Positions 1 to 6,727 of a DNA stretch of 21,974 nt are shown here, piece after piece. How positions within the stretch are numbered: position 1 is the first letter of the stretch; every line of letters starts with the position of its first letter. The notes beneath the pieces were generated by a model. It searched no databases. It worked only from the letters and a program-made list of their open reading frames with translations, and was not told where the DNA came from. Source of the stretch: Microcaldota archaeon (GTDB lineage: Archaea > Micrarchaeota > Micrarchaeia > Micrarchaeales > Micrarchaeaceae). The position numbers and the translations under genes are program-made. Where the stretch lies: positions 1 through 21,974 of the forward strand of contig JAKAXF010000005.1 in assembly GCA_021816645.1 (NCBI GenBank), given 5' to 3'.

Positions 1-194
1 GCCAAATACTATCTTTGGTACCTCTCTAGTCTCTTGAGCTTTTAAGGCCTATCCAAGACGTGCAACAACCCTTAGACGATTATAAAATGCAAAAGCATTG
101 CGTATTAATTATAAATCTGCTGATAAACTTCCAACAAGCGCGGTTTCTTAGGAAATCTTATAAAGGTAATATATTCTAGTGTCGGCATTCCAAA
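1..194. other. AT-rich stretch with no gene seen
   Basis: No convincing reading frame, tRNA or repeat is visible. Several TATA-like strings occur (around 80-85, 109-114 and 159-165), but no plus-strand gene follows them. The right part is the 3' flank of the minus-strand gene that ends at 195. Confidence 0.4.
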
Positions 195-434
195 TTACTG
201 CTCCCATGGTTTTTTGATATTGTCGAGCTTAGCTTTCATTTCACGGCCCTGCACGTAGGCTTTGTGGTAGCTTCGGTATGTGTAATAGCCAACTATTATG
301 CCGAGTACCAGCACACCAGCACCCATCCAAAGCCAGGGTCCGCCCAAGGTGAACATGAATATCCCGGCACCTATCATCAGTGCCACTATAAAAACCTCAT
401 ATATTATCCCGACCCAAACCCCAGCAGATGTCAT
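195..434 (-). CDS. small two-pass membrane protein of unknown function
   Basis: This 79-residue protein has two hydrophobic segments, at about residues 7-29 and 33-51, joined by a short Gly/Pro/Trp turn. A basic, amphipathic C-terminal tail follows (about 53-79, with Arg/Lys and a final Lys-Pro-Trp-Glu-Gln). This fits a helical hairpin with a cytoplasmic tail. The ATG has GGTGG on the coding strand 7-8 bases upstream, a good archaeal ribosome binding site, which supports both the gene and its start. It stands alone, about 120 bases from the next gene on the same strand. I do not recognise the family and no function can be assigned. Confidence 0.6.
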   Translation of the reverse strand: MTSAGVWVGIIYEVFIVALMIGAGIFMFTLGGPWLWMGAGVLVLGIIVGYYTYRSYHKAYVQGREMKAKLDNIKKPWEQ

Positions 435-557
435 TTAATTCCACCTTTCTAATATGAACAACCTACGGAAGCATATATTTAAAAACTCTTTCTTAGTCTG
501 CTGCATGCTGCTGCACACGGTTCGGAAGGCTGTGCGGCCTTAGTGGTTTGACCGCAC

Positions 558-857
558 CTAATGTGACAAAAGCAACCCCGGTAGGGTTAATGCCAAGATA
601 AGCCCCAGTGCTAATTCAATGATTCCCCAAATAATTACTACTGCGATTGTCCGGAGGATAGTACTATCTCCGAGTCCAAATTTCTCAAAAAAGAAAGTGA
701 CGAATGCCGCTACTGCCTTCAGCATTAACCAAGAAAACCAAATGACTAGATAAATAAGCATAAGCCATATTAAGCCATGCACAAAAATTGAAAGAATTCC
801 AATAATTACCGCTCCTATGATGAACTTTAAAATAATAGATTTTTCTTCTCTATTCAT
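558..857 (-). CDS. small integral membrane protein of unknown function
   Basis: About 99 residues, very hydrophobic. A short charged N-terminus (Asn-Arg-Glu-Glu-Lys) is followed by two closely spaced membrane segments (about residues 8-46 together), an amphipathic Phe-rich stretch, and a third segment near 70-95. The frame also opens at an ATG at 861-863. However, GGAG sits only 3 bases before that codon and about 9 bases before the ATG at 855-857, so the inner start is preferred. It lies in the AT-rich left part of the window with no operon partner. The family is not recognised. Confidence 0.55.
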   Translation of the reverse strand: MNREEKSIILKFIIGAVIIGILSIFVHGLIWLMLIYLVIWFSWLMLKAVAAFVTFFFEKFGLGDSTILRTIAVVIIWGIIELALGLILALTLPGLLLSH

Positions 858-914
858 TAGCATTCACTCCATAGCCATTTGTCAAACCCTCAATCGTATA
901 GCGAGCAATAATTA

Positions 915-922
915 TTTAAATA
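915..922 (+). promoter_or_regulatory. TATA box for the PH-like gene
   Basis: The string TTTAAATA is centred about 31 bases before the ATG at 950. That would put transcription start within a few bases of the start codon, giving a leaderless or near-leaderless message. Confidence 0.4.
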
Positions 923-949
923 TTAACTTCATATACCCAAAATGGTTGA

Positions 950-1675
950 ATGGGGGTTATGAAAGAATACGGGCTTACCGACTATAAAGGCGGCAAGACG
1001 TACGAGGATTTCTTGGAACCCGGTGAAAAAGTAATGTTTATTTCGGACAAGGTTTCCTATGTTGCTTTTGCTTCTGCCAGTACCTCTTTGGGGGGAAACT
1101 CGCGAACTAGAGCTGAAGATCAATTGATAGTTACAAACCTGCGGCTGTTCGTGATGCAAAAAGAAAGGAAAGTATTGTTTGTCAAAACACCTGCACAGCC
1201 AATTTTTGAGATGGTCTACGACTATGATTACGCACAGAAAGTCATAGACTACGCTAAGGATGCCCTGGAGCGTGCTAATGCTGCGGGACTGGACAAAGGA
1301 AAAGCGCTCGCCGAGGAATCCCAGCACAGAACCAAAATATATAGCATCGAACTCTTAATGAGAGTAAAGCAGGAAAAATCAATCTTTGGCGCCGAGAGCC
1401 TAATATTTGGAGAGCTGGGTATATCTTTAGGAAGCAGGCTTGGTTCGGGGTTGCTCAAAGCTCTTGTCGGTCCATCAGGCAAAACGTCAGACACCTTCCC
1501 ATTTGATGTAAAAAAACCACTAGTCGCAGTTTCGCCAGAAGCCCAGAAATATCCCAGCGACAAGAAATATCCAAATACCGGGCAATGCGTCGCATACTTA
1601 AACGAGAAAGCAAGCGAAATTTCAAAGAAAGTTGACGACTTAAAGGCGATGGCTCAGAAGCTTGAAAAACTGTAG
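950..1675 (+). CDS. PH-like domain protein with a helical insert, function unknown
   Basis: A soluble protein of 241 residues. Near residues 21-35 it has a short strand pattern beginning Leu-Glu-Pro-Gly-Glu-Lys-Val. Near 58-78 it has an Asp-Gln-Leu-Ile-Val-Thr-Asn-Leu-Arg-Leu string followed by more strands. 'GE.v...' followed by 'LivTn.RL' is typical of bacterial/archaeal PH-like (bPH) domains, so I infer that fold. A charged helical region (about 87-125) follows, then a second strand-rich part and a Gly-rich stretch (about 145-175). The last 25 residues form a Lys-rich helix that could be a coiled coil. The start is either ATG 950 or ATG 959; GGGGGTT just before 959 slightly favours the latter. 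The domain call is by eye only. Confidence 0.6.
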   Translation: MGVMKEYGLTDYKGGKTYEDFLEPGEKVMFISDKVSYVAFASASTSLGGNSRTRAEDQLIVTNLRLFVMQKERKVLFVKTPAQPIFEMVYDYDYAQKVIDYAKDALERANAAGLDKGKALAEESQHRTKIYSIELLMRVKQEKSIFGAESLIFGELGISLGSRLGSGLLKALVGPSGKTSDTFPFDVKKPLVAVSPEAQKYPSDKKYPNTGQCVAYLNEKASEISKKVDDLKAMAQKLEKL

Positions 1676-1761
1676 CTGTTTGTGGTTTGTGGAGTTTTAT
1701 GCGTGCAGTATGGACTATTGATAAATTTTTTAAACCTAAGCGGAAATGATATAGCGATATC

Positions 1762-2427
1762 ATGCTAAATCCGCTCGCGGTTGTGCCATATAATTTCATA
1801 CGGACAAAGTATAGCAAAAACGCGCTGCTCAAGCGTTTGATCTACTTGGATTATACAGATATGCGCGGCTTAATAAGAGCGGCGGAGGGCACGCGGAGCA
1901 ATTGGATGCAAGTACTCAGAAAGAGCCCATATTCCTATAGATATCTGGTCAATTCACATCTGGACATACTAGGGTATTGGCATTTTGTGTCCCTGAAAGG
2001 ACCCTACCTTAAAAAGGCAAAGAAAGGGTTACTTTTAGACAGTGAAATAAAAGCAAGTTCAATCTACTCACTCAACAAAAAAGGCCTTTATACAATCTAT
2101 ATAGTGGAAACGGTATTGTTGCCAAAATACAGGGATACGGATGCGATAATAATGCTCGACAATTCTTTTTTTGATGCGATTTATGATTTTGCCCTTGAGG
2201 GGGTGTATTTCTCAGAAGTTTTGGCAAACGCTTTCACTCCAGACGGAAAGAGAAGAGATATCGAGCGTGGAATGCATTTTATGGCAAAGCACGTTCTTCA
2301 TGGAGATATGTATCACATGGATTTCACGGAATTCCTGCTAAAAAACGCCCCTGATAGAAAGGATGTGCTAAAGCTATATTCAAAACATTTAAAGCTTAAA
2401 ACTAAAATCACACCAGCATCTAAATAG
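1762..2427 (+). CDS. divergent GNAT-like protein (putative acyltransferase fold)
   Basis: A 221-residue soluble protein. The N-terminal 75 residues are basic, helical and unrecognised. From about residue 76 the order of elements resembles a GNAT fold: strands, then Tyr-Ile-Val-Glu-Thr-Val-Leu-Leu-Pro-Lys-Tyr-Arg (about 113-124). A helix-rich Phe-Phe-Asp-Ala-Ile segment follows, then Glu-Val-Leu-Ala-Asn-Ala-Phe-Thr (about 153-160), Arg-Gly-Met-His-Phe, and a late Met-Tyr-His-Met. In active GNATs the 'P-x-Y-R' element is followed by Gly-x-Gly/Ala for acetyl-CoA phosphate binding; here Asp-Thr-Asp-Ala follows instead. It may bind another acyl donor or be inactive. A T/A-rich TATA-like string at 1727-1736 lies near -30. 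The function is not known. Confidence 0.55.
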   Translation: MLNPLAVVPYNFIRTKYSKNALLKRLIYLDYTDMRGLIRAAEGTRSNWMQVLRKSPYSYRYLVNSHLDILGYWHFVSLKGPYLKKAKKGLLLDSEIKASSIYSLNKKGLYTIYIVETVLLPKYRDTDAIIMLDNSFFDAIYDFALEGVYFSEVLANAFTPDGKRRDIERGMHFMAKHVLHGDMYHMDFTEFLLKNAPDRKDVLKLYSKHLKLKTKITPASK

Positions 2428-2439
2428 CATAATCTATTC

Positions 2440-2985
2440 TCAGCGCTCTTTAATCAGCCTAACTTTTCCTTCTGCAATATCGTACAGTGCGATGTATACT
2501 TTGGCCTCGTTTTCGCGCACCACATCGTCACCCATTATCTTTTTGGCTTCGGCCTCCGAGTTGTCTACGGCCGCGTTAGTAAGATCATTGCGGTTTTTCT
2601 TATTGCCCGATATGTTCCTGTAAATCTCTTTCACTACCTCGCCAAGATTGCCTCCTTCCTCTGCTTCACCATTGGAAAACAGTTTTTGCGCCGCTGTAAC
2701 CGCGCCGCAGTGCGTATGCGGCATGACTAGTATATCCTTGACGCCCAGATGGCTAACCGCGTACTCTATCGACGCAAGTGCCTCTTTGCCCGCCATCCCT
2801 CCGGCGTTCCTGATTACAAAAAGCTCTCCCAGCCTTGCACCAAGGATTATCTCAGGAGCCACACGCGAATCCGAACAGGCAACCACAGCCAGCTTCGGAT
2901 GCTGGGCGTCCTTCAAAGCTCTGAAATCCTTGTTTTCCGAGGCAAAGCTTTCATTCCTTCCGATAAACTCTTTTTCTATGTTCAT
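2440..2985 (-). CDS. cab: beta-class carbonic anhydrase
   Basis: The product (181 residues) interconverts CO2 and bicarbonate using zinc. The beta-class signatures are present: Cys37-Ser-Asp39-Ser-Arg41 (zinc ligand plus the Asp-Arg dyad) and His90-Thr-His-Cys93-Gly (remaining zinc ligands), with an Arg-Asn-Ala-Gly-Gly loop at 59-63. The length matches the compact Cab type known from methanogens rather than the longer plant type. The residue before His90 is Pro where many family members have Gly. GGTG lies upstream of the ATG at 2983-2985. The gene stands alone, convergent with the GNAT-like gene. In a small-genome archaeon its likely role is supplying bicarbonate for carboxylation or pH balance; that role is inferred. 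Confidence 0.93.
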   Translation of the reverse strand: MNIEKEFIGRNESFASENKDFRALKDAQHPKLAVVACSDSRVAPEIILGARLGELFVIRNAGGMAGKEALASIEYAVSHLGVKDILVMPHTHCGAVTAAQKLFSNGEAEEGGNLGEVVKEIYRNISGNKKNRNDLTNAAVDNSEAEAKKIMGDDVVRENEAKVYIALYDIAEGKVRLIKER

Positions 2986-3019
2986 TCAAACACCAAGCGT
3001 TCGATAAACAGCCACTGTG

Positions 3020-3295
3020 CTACCGCGGCGCAACTTCGTACTTCCTGAATTCTTTGTGCTTTTGTAAGAAAGCTTCCATGTAGCTGCACTCCGGCTTTAT
3101 CTTCAGGCCTTTTCTCTTAGCCAGTTCAACAGCTTCAAGCGCGAGTCTCTCTGCTAAGCCCCGCCCCCTCTCTTCCGGAGGAGTGAAAGTATGGTATACG
3201 CTCAGAACTCCTCCTTCAAGCCTGTATAGTAGCACCGCCTCTCCGTGCTCTGTCTCTATGTAAAGCTTTCCAGCGGAGCTTTTTACTCCACGCAT
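3020..3295 (-). CDS. small GNAT-family N-acetyltransferase (YjdJ/GTL-like)
   Basis: A single short acetyltransferase domain of about 91 residues. The middle contains Thr-Pro-Pro-Glu-Glu-Arg-Gly-Arg-Gly-Leu-Ala, the acetyl-CoA binding R-G-x-G-x-A motif. A helix and a Cys-Ser-Tyr-Met near the end follow, as in the small 'GCN5-related, CG' subfamily (human GATD/NATD1-like; Pfam Acetyltransf_CG type). The frame can be extended to a GTG at 3317-3319. However, GGTGA lies 7 bases before the ATG at 3293-3295, which decides for the inner start. The acceptor substrate is unknown. It is divergent from the parvulin gene. Confidence 0.85.
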   Translation of the reverse strand: MRGVKSSAGKLYIETEHGEAVLLYRLEGGVLSVYHTFTPPEERGRGLAERLALEAVELAKRKGLKIKPECSYMEAFLQKHKEFRKYEVAPR

Positions 3296-3471
3296 TATAG
3301 ATTCACCAAATCTTAACACAGCGGCATAATCTAAAAACCGCTATGTACAAAATGTGCAAACCCAAGCCTTTTATGTCCTACCGCCCTCTATTATCTTGCT
3401 ACGTTGAAAAAGCTTACCGCTTTAGGAGAGCAAGGTTCGTTCTGCGTAGCTGTTCAGTAGTCATGTATGTT

Positions 3472-3477
3472 GGTGAT
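3472..3477 (+). promoter_or_regulatory. ribosome binding site of the parvulin gene
   Basis: GGTGAT lies 4-5 bases before the ATG at 3482. It matches the archaeal anti-Shine-Dalgarno pattern seen throughout this window and fixes the start. Confidence 0.5.
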
Positions 3478-3481
3478 ATAA

Positions 3482-3757
3482 ATGGCGGAAAAGATAAGGT
3501 GCGCGCATATTCTGGTAGATAAGATGTCAACGGCACAGGAAGTGCTCGATAGGATAAACAAGGGAGAAAGCTTCGCGAAGCTCGCAGAGGAATACTCTAT
3601 GGACGGCACAAGGAAACGCGGCGGTGACTTGGGCTACTTCGGAAGAGGCGTCATGGTGAAGGAATTTGAAGACGCAGCGTTCAGGCTGGAGAAGGGGCAG
3701 GTTTCCGGCCTTGTCAAAACACGGTTTGGATACCATATAATAAAGCGCCTTGAATAA
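3482..3757 (+). CDS. parvulin-type peptidyl-prolyl isomerase
   Basis: A 91-residue single-domain parvulin. It catalyses cis-trans isomerisation of peptidyl-prolyl bonds and acts as a folding helper. Visible family elements: Arg-Cys-Ala-His-Ile-Leu-Val near the N-terminus, [26 protein letters not shown], and the ending Arg-Phe-Gly-Tyr-His-Ile-Ile. There is no signal peptide, so it is probably cytoplasmic, like the small archaeal/bacterial Par10 proteins. A good GGTGA site precedes the ATG. About 160 bases of intergenic DNA upstream hold the divergent promoters of this gene and the GNAT gene. Confidence 0.93.
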   Translation: MAEKIRCAHILVDKMSTAQEVLDRINKGESFAKLAEEYSMDGTRKRGGDLGYFGRGVMVKEFEDAAFRLEKGQVSGLVKTRFGYHIIKRLE

Positions 3758-3793
3758 ACAACAGTAAACAACAATGTAATTATTTTTACCGGT

Positions 3794-3800
3794 TATAAGA
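3794..3800 (+). promoter_or_regulatory. TATA box upstream of the membrane gene lacking a normal start
   Basis: TATAAGA (within GGTTATAAGA) predicts a transcript starting near 3820-3824. That is next to the ATA at 3825 and before the charged N-terminus of the frame described at 3825-4202. Confidence 0.4.
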
Positions 3801-3824
3801 AGCAAAAGTGGCGCGGGTGTTGTC

Positions 3825-4202
3825 ATAAAGGAATCTAAAAAGGAACTTAAACGCATCAGAAAAGAATTCAGAAACTTAATATTCAACGGAGTATTTGCTC
3901 TACTCACTCTAATATTCGTACTTATTTTTTATAAGGACATACTGGTAACAACTTCCTTGGTAGGTTTGCTGGCCGTAGCATTCTTTGTCTACTACCGATC
4001 TCCTATCCTTGTTCCTGTATTCGTTTTCACCTGCTTTTTTGGGGGACTGGCCGAAATATTTGCCGTAAGCAGCGGAGCCTGGACGTACGAACTGTCTAAC
4101 TTTTTTGGCATCCCAATTTGGCTTTTTATCGTATGGGGCAACGCCGGTTTGTTCATATACAGGTCTGCCGTGGAATTCGAGAGATTGGGTTTCCATAATT
4201 AG
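3825..4202 (+). CDS. three- to four-pass membrane protein with unresolved start
   Basis: The frame is open from 3780 to the TAG at 4200-4202. The first canonical in-frame start codon is a TTG at 3957, which has no ribosome binding site and would begin inside a hydrophobic segment. Translating from upstream gives a sensible N-terminus: a Lys/Arg-rich helix (about 15 residues) followed by a hydrophobic segment. Further segments lie near 3960-4000, 4005-4050 and 4105-4165. GGTG at 3815-3818 lies 6 bases before an ATA at 3825, so ATA initiation, a sequence error (ATG to ATA) or a decayed start are all possible. The C-terminal Gly-Ile-Pro-Ile-Trp-Leu-Phe-Ile-Val-Trp-Gly part looks conserved in style, but the family is not recognised. 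It is convergent with the next gene, 9 bases away. Confidence 0.5.
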   Translation: MKESKKELKRIRKEFRNLIFNGVFALLTLIFVLIFYKDILVTTSLVGLLAVAFFVYYRSPILVPVFVFTCFFGGLAEIFAVSSGAWTYELSNFFGIPIWLFIVWGNAGLFIYRSAVEFERLGFHN

Positions 4203-4211
4203 CAACAAAAT

Positions 4212-4751
4212 TCATTTTTCAATTATCTCTTTAAGGAGTTGCTCGGGACTCTTTCTCGCATCATGCACTCTAACTCTATCTTTATCTATGAACGATGCGA
4301 TCCTTGCAAAAGTGTTTAATACAAACGCGTATACCATCGAAGTAGCTACCTGAGTCTTGGTCGTACCGAATGGATTATCATCCCTGTTTCCTAGCCTTTC
4401 TGCTACGTGTACTACCGGCAGGCTGAGATACTCGATACGATCAAAATGCTCTTTTGAAGTTGCCCGCAGCAATTCCCTTGGCATAGGTGGAACCGAACCG
4501 TATGCGATGGCCCCGGGGTTATCTCTAAACTTTTTGTCTAGTTCCCCCCAGTTAAATCTGGGTGGATTCCTCAATAAGTATAAGAACGAGGCACCATGGG
4601 GTAGTTCGCCTTTGCCCCAGCTGAGTATGCTGCGGTCGTCAGTATCTATAACCGCACGCCCCTCCCGTATCGCAAATTTGCATAGCGTGCTTTTTCCGGC
4701 CCCCGGACTCCCCGTTACAAGTACGCGGCTTTCTTTTGTCTCCTCTGCCAT
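4212..4751 (-). CDS. P-loop nucleotide kinase-like protein
   Basis: About 179 residues. A Walker A motif Gly-Ser-Pro-Gly-Ala-Gly-Lys-Ser-Thr lies at about residues 14-22. Asp-Thr-Asp-Asp follows strand two, as in nucleotide and small-molecule kinases that phosphorylate after an AAA/AK-like fold. Later come Leu-Pro-Val-Val-His-Val-Ala-Glu-Arg-Leu-Gly-Asn-Arg and Asp-Asn-Pro-Phe-Gly, which could form the lid/base region, and a C-terminal helix. The frame can be read 50 codons further upstream (to 4901). The ATG at 4749-4751 is chosen because a strong TATA box lies 25 bases before it, giving a leaderless message, and because the Walker A then sits at the usual distance from the N-terminus. The substrate is unknown. 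Confidence 0.72.
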   Translation of the reverse strand: MAEETKESRVLVTGSPGAGKSTLCKFAIREGRAVIDTDDRSILSWGKGELPHGASFLYLLRNPPRFNWGELDKKFRDNPGAIAYGSVPPMPRELLRATSKEHFDRIEYLSLPVVHVAERLGNRDDNPFGTTKTQVATSMVYAFVLNTFARIASFIDKDRVRVHDARKSPEQLLKEIIEK

Positions 4752-4771
4752 AATAAAATTAATGTATTCCA

Positions 4772-4779
4772 AATATATA
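4772..4779 (-). promoter_or_regulatory. strong TATA box of the P-loop gene, leaderless
   Basis: The minus strand reads TATATATT, centred about 25 bases before the ATG at 4751. There is no room for a leader and no ribosome binding site, which supports leaderless expression and the short form of the protein. Confidence 0.55.
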
Positions 4780-4947
4780 CGCATTTTGCCATACGGGGCT
4801 CTCACTATGTCATATTTACGCCTTTTTATATGGTACGGCAGAAGCTCATTGCCCTTACGCTGCGCATTAAAAACCAATGGTTTCAATGGTCCGTATCGCA
4901 AGCAAAATCAGTTCGTGTTACCAAAAGGTATTAAATCCTTAGCAACG

Positions 4948-4954
4948 TTATAAC
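4948..4954 (+). promoter_or_regulatory. TATA box of the S8e operon
   Basis: TTATAAC predicts a start of transcription near 4977 and a leader of about 27 bases that contains the GGTG ribosome binding site at 4993-4996, 7 bases before the S8e ATG. Confidence 0.35.
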
Positions 4955-5003
4955 TAGACTGATACTATATCCTATTACAGCAGAGGAAAATCGGTGTTAA
5001 TCC

Positions 5004-5399
5004 ATGAGCCAATTTGGAAAGCAGTTCAGTGCGAAGTCTAAGACGAAAGGCGCTGGCAACGGGAAGAAGAAGATAAAGTTTAGGGACAAAAGGAGAAGCG
5101 AGAGCGGCAACTATTTCTCTGCTACAAGAGTAGGCAAGGAGAACGAAATAAGGCCGAAGAGGACGAGGGGAGGGAGCATCTCGCAGAGGTCCGCAAAGAT
5201 CGCGTTCGCAAACGTCCTTACTAAGGACGGCTACAAGAAAGTCCTCATAAAGTCGGTCGTTGAGTCAAAGGACAACAGGAACTTCGCGAGGCAGGGTATA
5301 CTCACGAAAGGAGCCATAATCGACACCGAGCTCGGAAAGGCCGTCATAATAAACAGGCCAGGAAGGGACGGAACGGCAAACGCGAAGATCATAGCGTAG
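5004..5399 (+). CDS. rps8e: small ribosomal subunit protein S8e
   Basis: A structural protein of the archaeal/eukaryotic 30S/40S subunit (131 residues, typical for the short archaeal S8e). The basic N-terminus binds rRNA. Family features are Arg-Asp-Lys-Arg-Arg, Thr-Arg-Gly-Gly (the R-G-G-N/S element), Ala-Phe-Ala-Asn-Val, Ile-Leu-Thr-Lys-Gly-Ala-Ile-Ile-Asp-Thr-Glu and the closing Arg-Pro-Gly-Arg-Asp-Gly-Thr-Ala-Asn-Ala. GGTG upstream supports the start. It leads a tight run with the unknown gene at 5411 and the carbamoyltransferase. The base composition changes here: from this gene rightward the DNA is richer in G+C than the first 4.9 kb. Confidence 0.95.
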   Translation: MSQFGKQFSAKSKTKGAGNGKKKIKFRDKRRSESGNYFSATRVGKENEIRPKRTRGGSISQRSAKIAFANVLTKDGYKKVLIKSVVESKDNRNFARQGILTKGAIIDTELGKAVIINRPGRDGTANAKIIA

Positions 5400-5410
5400 A
5401 GTGCGTGTTG

Positions 5411-5788
5411 ATGTCTGAAAGAGTTTACGAATGTGACAGAAACGATTACGAGAGGCTAAAGAAGCTGCTCGAGTACGATCCGTATCTGGACAAAAGCATA
5501 AGCTCGGAGCAGCTGGAGACGATAAGGAACGACAAGTACGCCAACATAATATTTGCCAGGCAGAGCTACGTCCTCAAGGACGGTTCTTCATTGGGCATGG
5601 ACGCGAAAAAGTACTACCTCTATCTGAAAGCCGGAGACGAATTCTTCAAGGATGCCGAAGAGAAGCTCAAAAAAGAGATAGCGAGCATAAAGAGGTCCGA
5701 TTCCGAGACAGAGAAGAAAATAATCGCGATAATAAACGAAGAGGAGAACAAGGGCAACTACGGGATAGGTTTGATTCTGGGTGGTTGA
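5411..5788 (+). CDS. uncharacterised small charged protein in the S8e-OTC operon
   Basis: 125 residues, acidic/basic and mostly helical. The N-terminus is Tyr-Glu-Cys-Asp-Arg-Asn-Asp-Tyr-Glu-Arg-Leu. A central strand-like Tyr-Ala-Asn-Ile-Ile-Phe-Ala-Arg-Gln segment and a Tyr-Tyr-Leu-Tyr-Leu-Lys segment follow. Two long charged helices come next (about residues 75-116), and then a small Gly-rich end. The frame opens at GTG 5405, but ATG 5411 is preferred. It starts 11 bases after S8e, and its stop directly abuts the next ATG, so it is co-transcribed and probably translationally coupled with the carbamoyltransferase. It has only one Cys, so it is not the zinc-bearing regulatory chain PyrI. The family is not recognised. 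Confidence 0.75.
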   Translation: MSERVYECDRNDYERLKKLLEYDPYLDKSISSEQLETIRNDKYANIIFARQSYVLKDGSSLGMDAKKYYLYLKAGDEFFKDAEEKLKKEIASIKRSDSETEKKIIAIINEEENKGNYGIGLILGG

Positions 5789-6685
5789 ATGAATCTGATA
5801 AGTTCAGACGATTTGTCTAAGGAGCAGATCACGGAAATATTCGAGATTGCCGACTCGATAAAGGAGGAGAAGGAGGAGCTTACCCTCAAGGAGCACGCCA
5901 TCCAGGCGCTGCTGTTCGAAAAGACATCTACGCGAACGCGCGTTTCGTTCGAGGCGGCGATGGCCCAGCTTGGAGGCATGTCGGTTTACATAGACGCCCA
6001 GACCTCGCAGCTGAAGAGGGGGGAGAGCTTCGCCGACACCGCTAGGATGCTGAGCAGCTACTGCGACTTCATAGTCGCGAGGCTGTACAGCCACAAGAAC
6101 ATGCTCGAGCTCGCAAACAACTCCAGCGTACCAGTTATAAATGGTCTTACTGACCTGGAGCATCCTACACAGGCGCTTGTCGACGTGTATACTATCAGGT
6201 GGGCCAAAAAGAACCTCAAGAACCTCAAGCTGGTCTTTGTCGGAGACATAGCGGCGAATACTGCCAATTCTCTCATGCTTACGGCGGTCAAGCTCGGCAT
6301 GGAGGTCGCGCTACTCGGCCCCAAGGGATACATGCCAGATAGCTTCTACTTCAACAAGTCGAGGGAGTACGGCAAGATAGACACATACAGTGATCCGGCG
6401 GAGGCGCTGGAAGACGCGGACGTGGTATACACGGACACTTTCGTCAGCATGGGGCAGGAAGCCGAAGCAGAGAAAAGAAGGAAAATGTTCGCGCCGTACC
6501 AGGTCAACACAAAGATGCTCGAGTTCGCAAAACCCGACGCTGTAGTCATGCACTGCCTTCCGGCACACAGGGGTGAAGAGATCACGTCAGAAGTGCTCGA
6601 CGGGACGAAGAGCATAGTGTGGGAGCAGGCGAAGAACAAGATGCTGCTCGCCAAGGCGATTCTCCTTTTCGTATCAAAGAAATGA
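5789..6685 (+). CDS. argF: ornithine carbamoyltransferase
   Basis: 298 residues. It transfers the carbamoyl group from carbamoyl phosphate to ornithine to give citrulline (or the reverse with phosphate). The carbamoyl-phosphate loop Ser-Thr-Arg-Thr-Arg is at 47-51 and His-Pro-Thr-Gln at 125-128. The ornithine-specific features are Ser-Met-Gly-Gln-Glu (220-224, the SMG loop) and His-Cys-Leu-Pro-Ala-His-Arg-Gly-Glu-Glu (255-264). These separate it from aspartate carbamoyltransferase, which shares the first two motifs. The ATG abuts the preceding stop, and GGTGG inside the preceding gene acts as its ribosome binding site. No other arginine gene or carbamate kinase is in the window, so a biosynthetic or catabolic role cannot be decided. 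Confidence 0.9.
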   Translation: MNLISSDDLSKEQITEIFEIADSIKEEKEELTLKEHAIQALLFEKTSTRTRVSFEAAMAQLGGMSVYIDAQTSQLKRGESFADTARMLSSYCDFIVARLYSHKNMLELANNSSVPVINGLTDLEHPTQALVDVYTIRWAKKNLKNLKLVFVGDIAANTANSLMLTAVKLGMEVALLGPKGYMPDSFYFNKSREYGKIDTYSDPAEALEDADVVYTDTFVSMGQEAEAEKRRKMFAPYQVNTKMLEFAKPDAVVMHCLPAHRGEEITSEVLDGTKSIVWEQAKNKMLLAKAILLFVSKK

Positions 6686-6727
6686 TCACGGTCCGTAAAT
6701 CCCGTCCGACAGCCGGATTAGGATACC

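Noticed and set aside
3395..3480. Possible tRNA or structured RNA upstream of the parvulin gene (GGTTCG-like string near 3434)
   Set aside because: No five-pair T-arm, acceptor stem or anticodon arm could be paired around it.
4752..4901. 50-codon upstream extension of the P-loop gene
   Set aside because: It overlaps the strong TATA box at 4772-4779, lacks a ribosome binding site, and its sequence is basic with no domain character.
5789..6685. Aspartate carbamoyltransferase (PyrB)
   Set aside because: It shares the STRTR and HPTQ motifs, but the SMG loop with Gln-Glu and the HCLPAHRGEE motif are those of ornithine carbamoyltransferase, and no PyrI gene is beside it.
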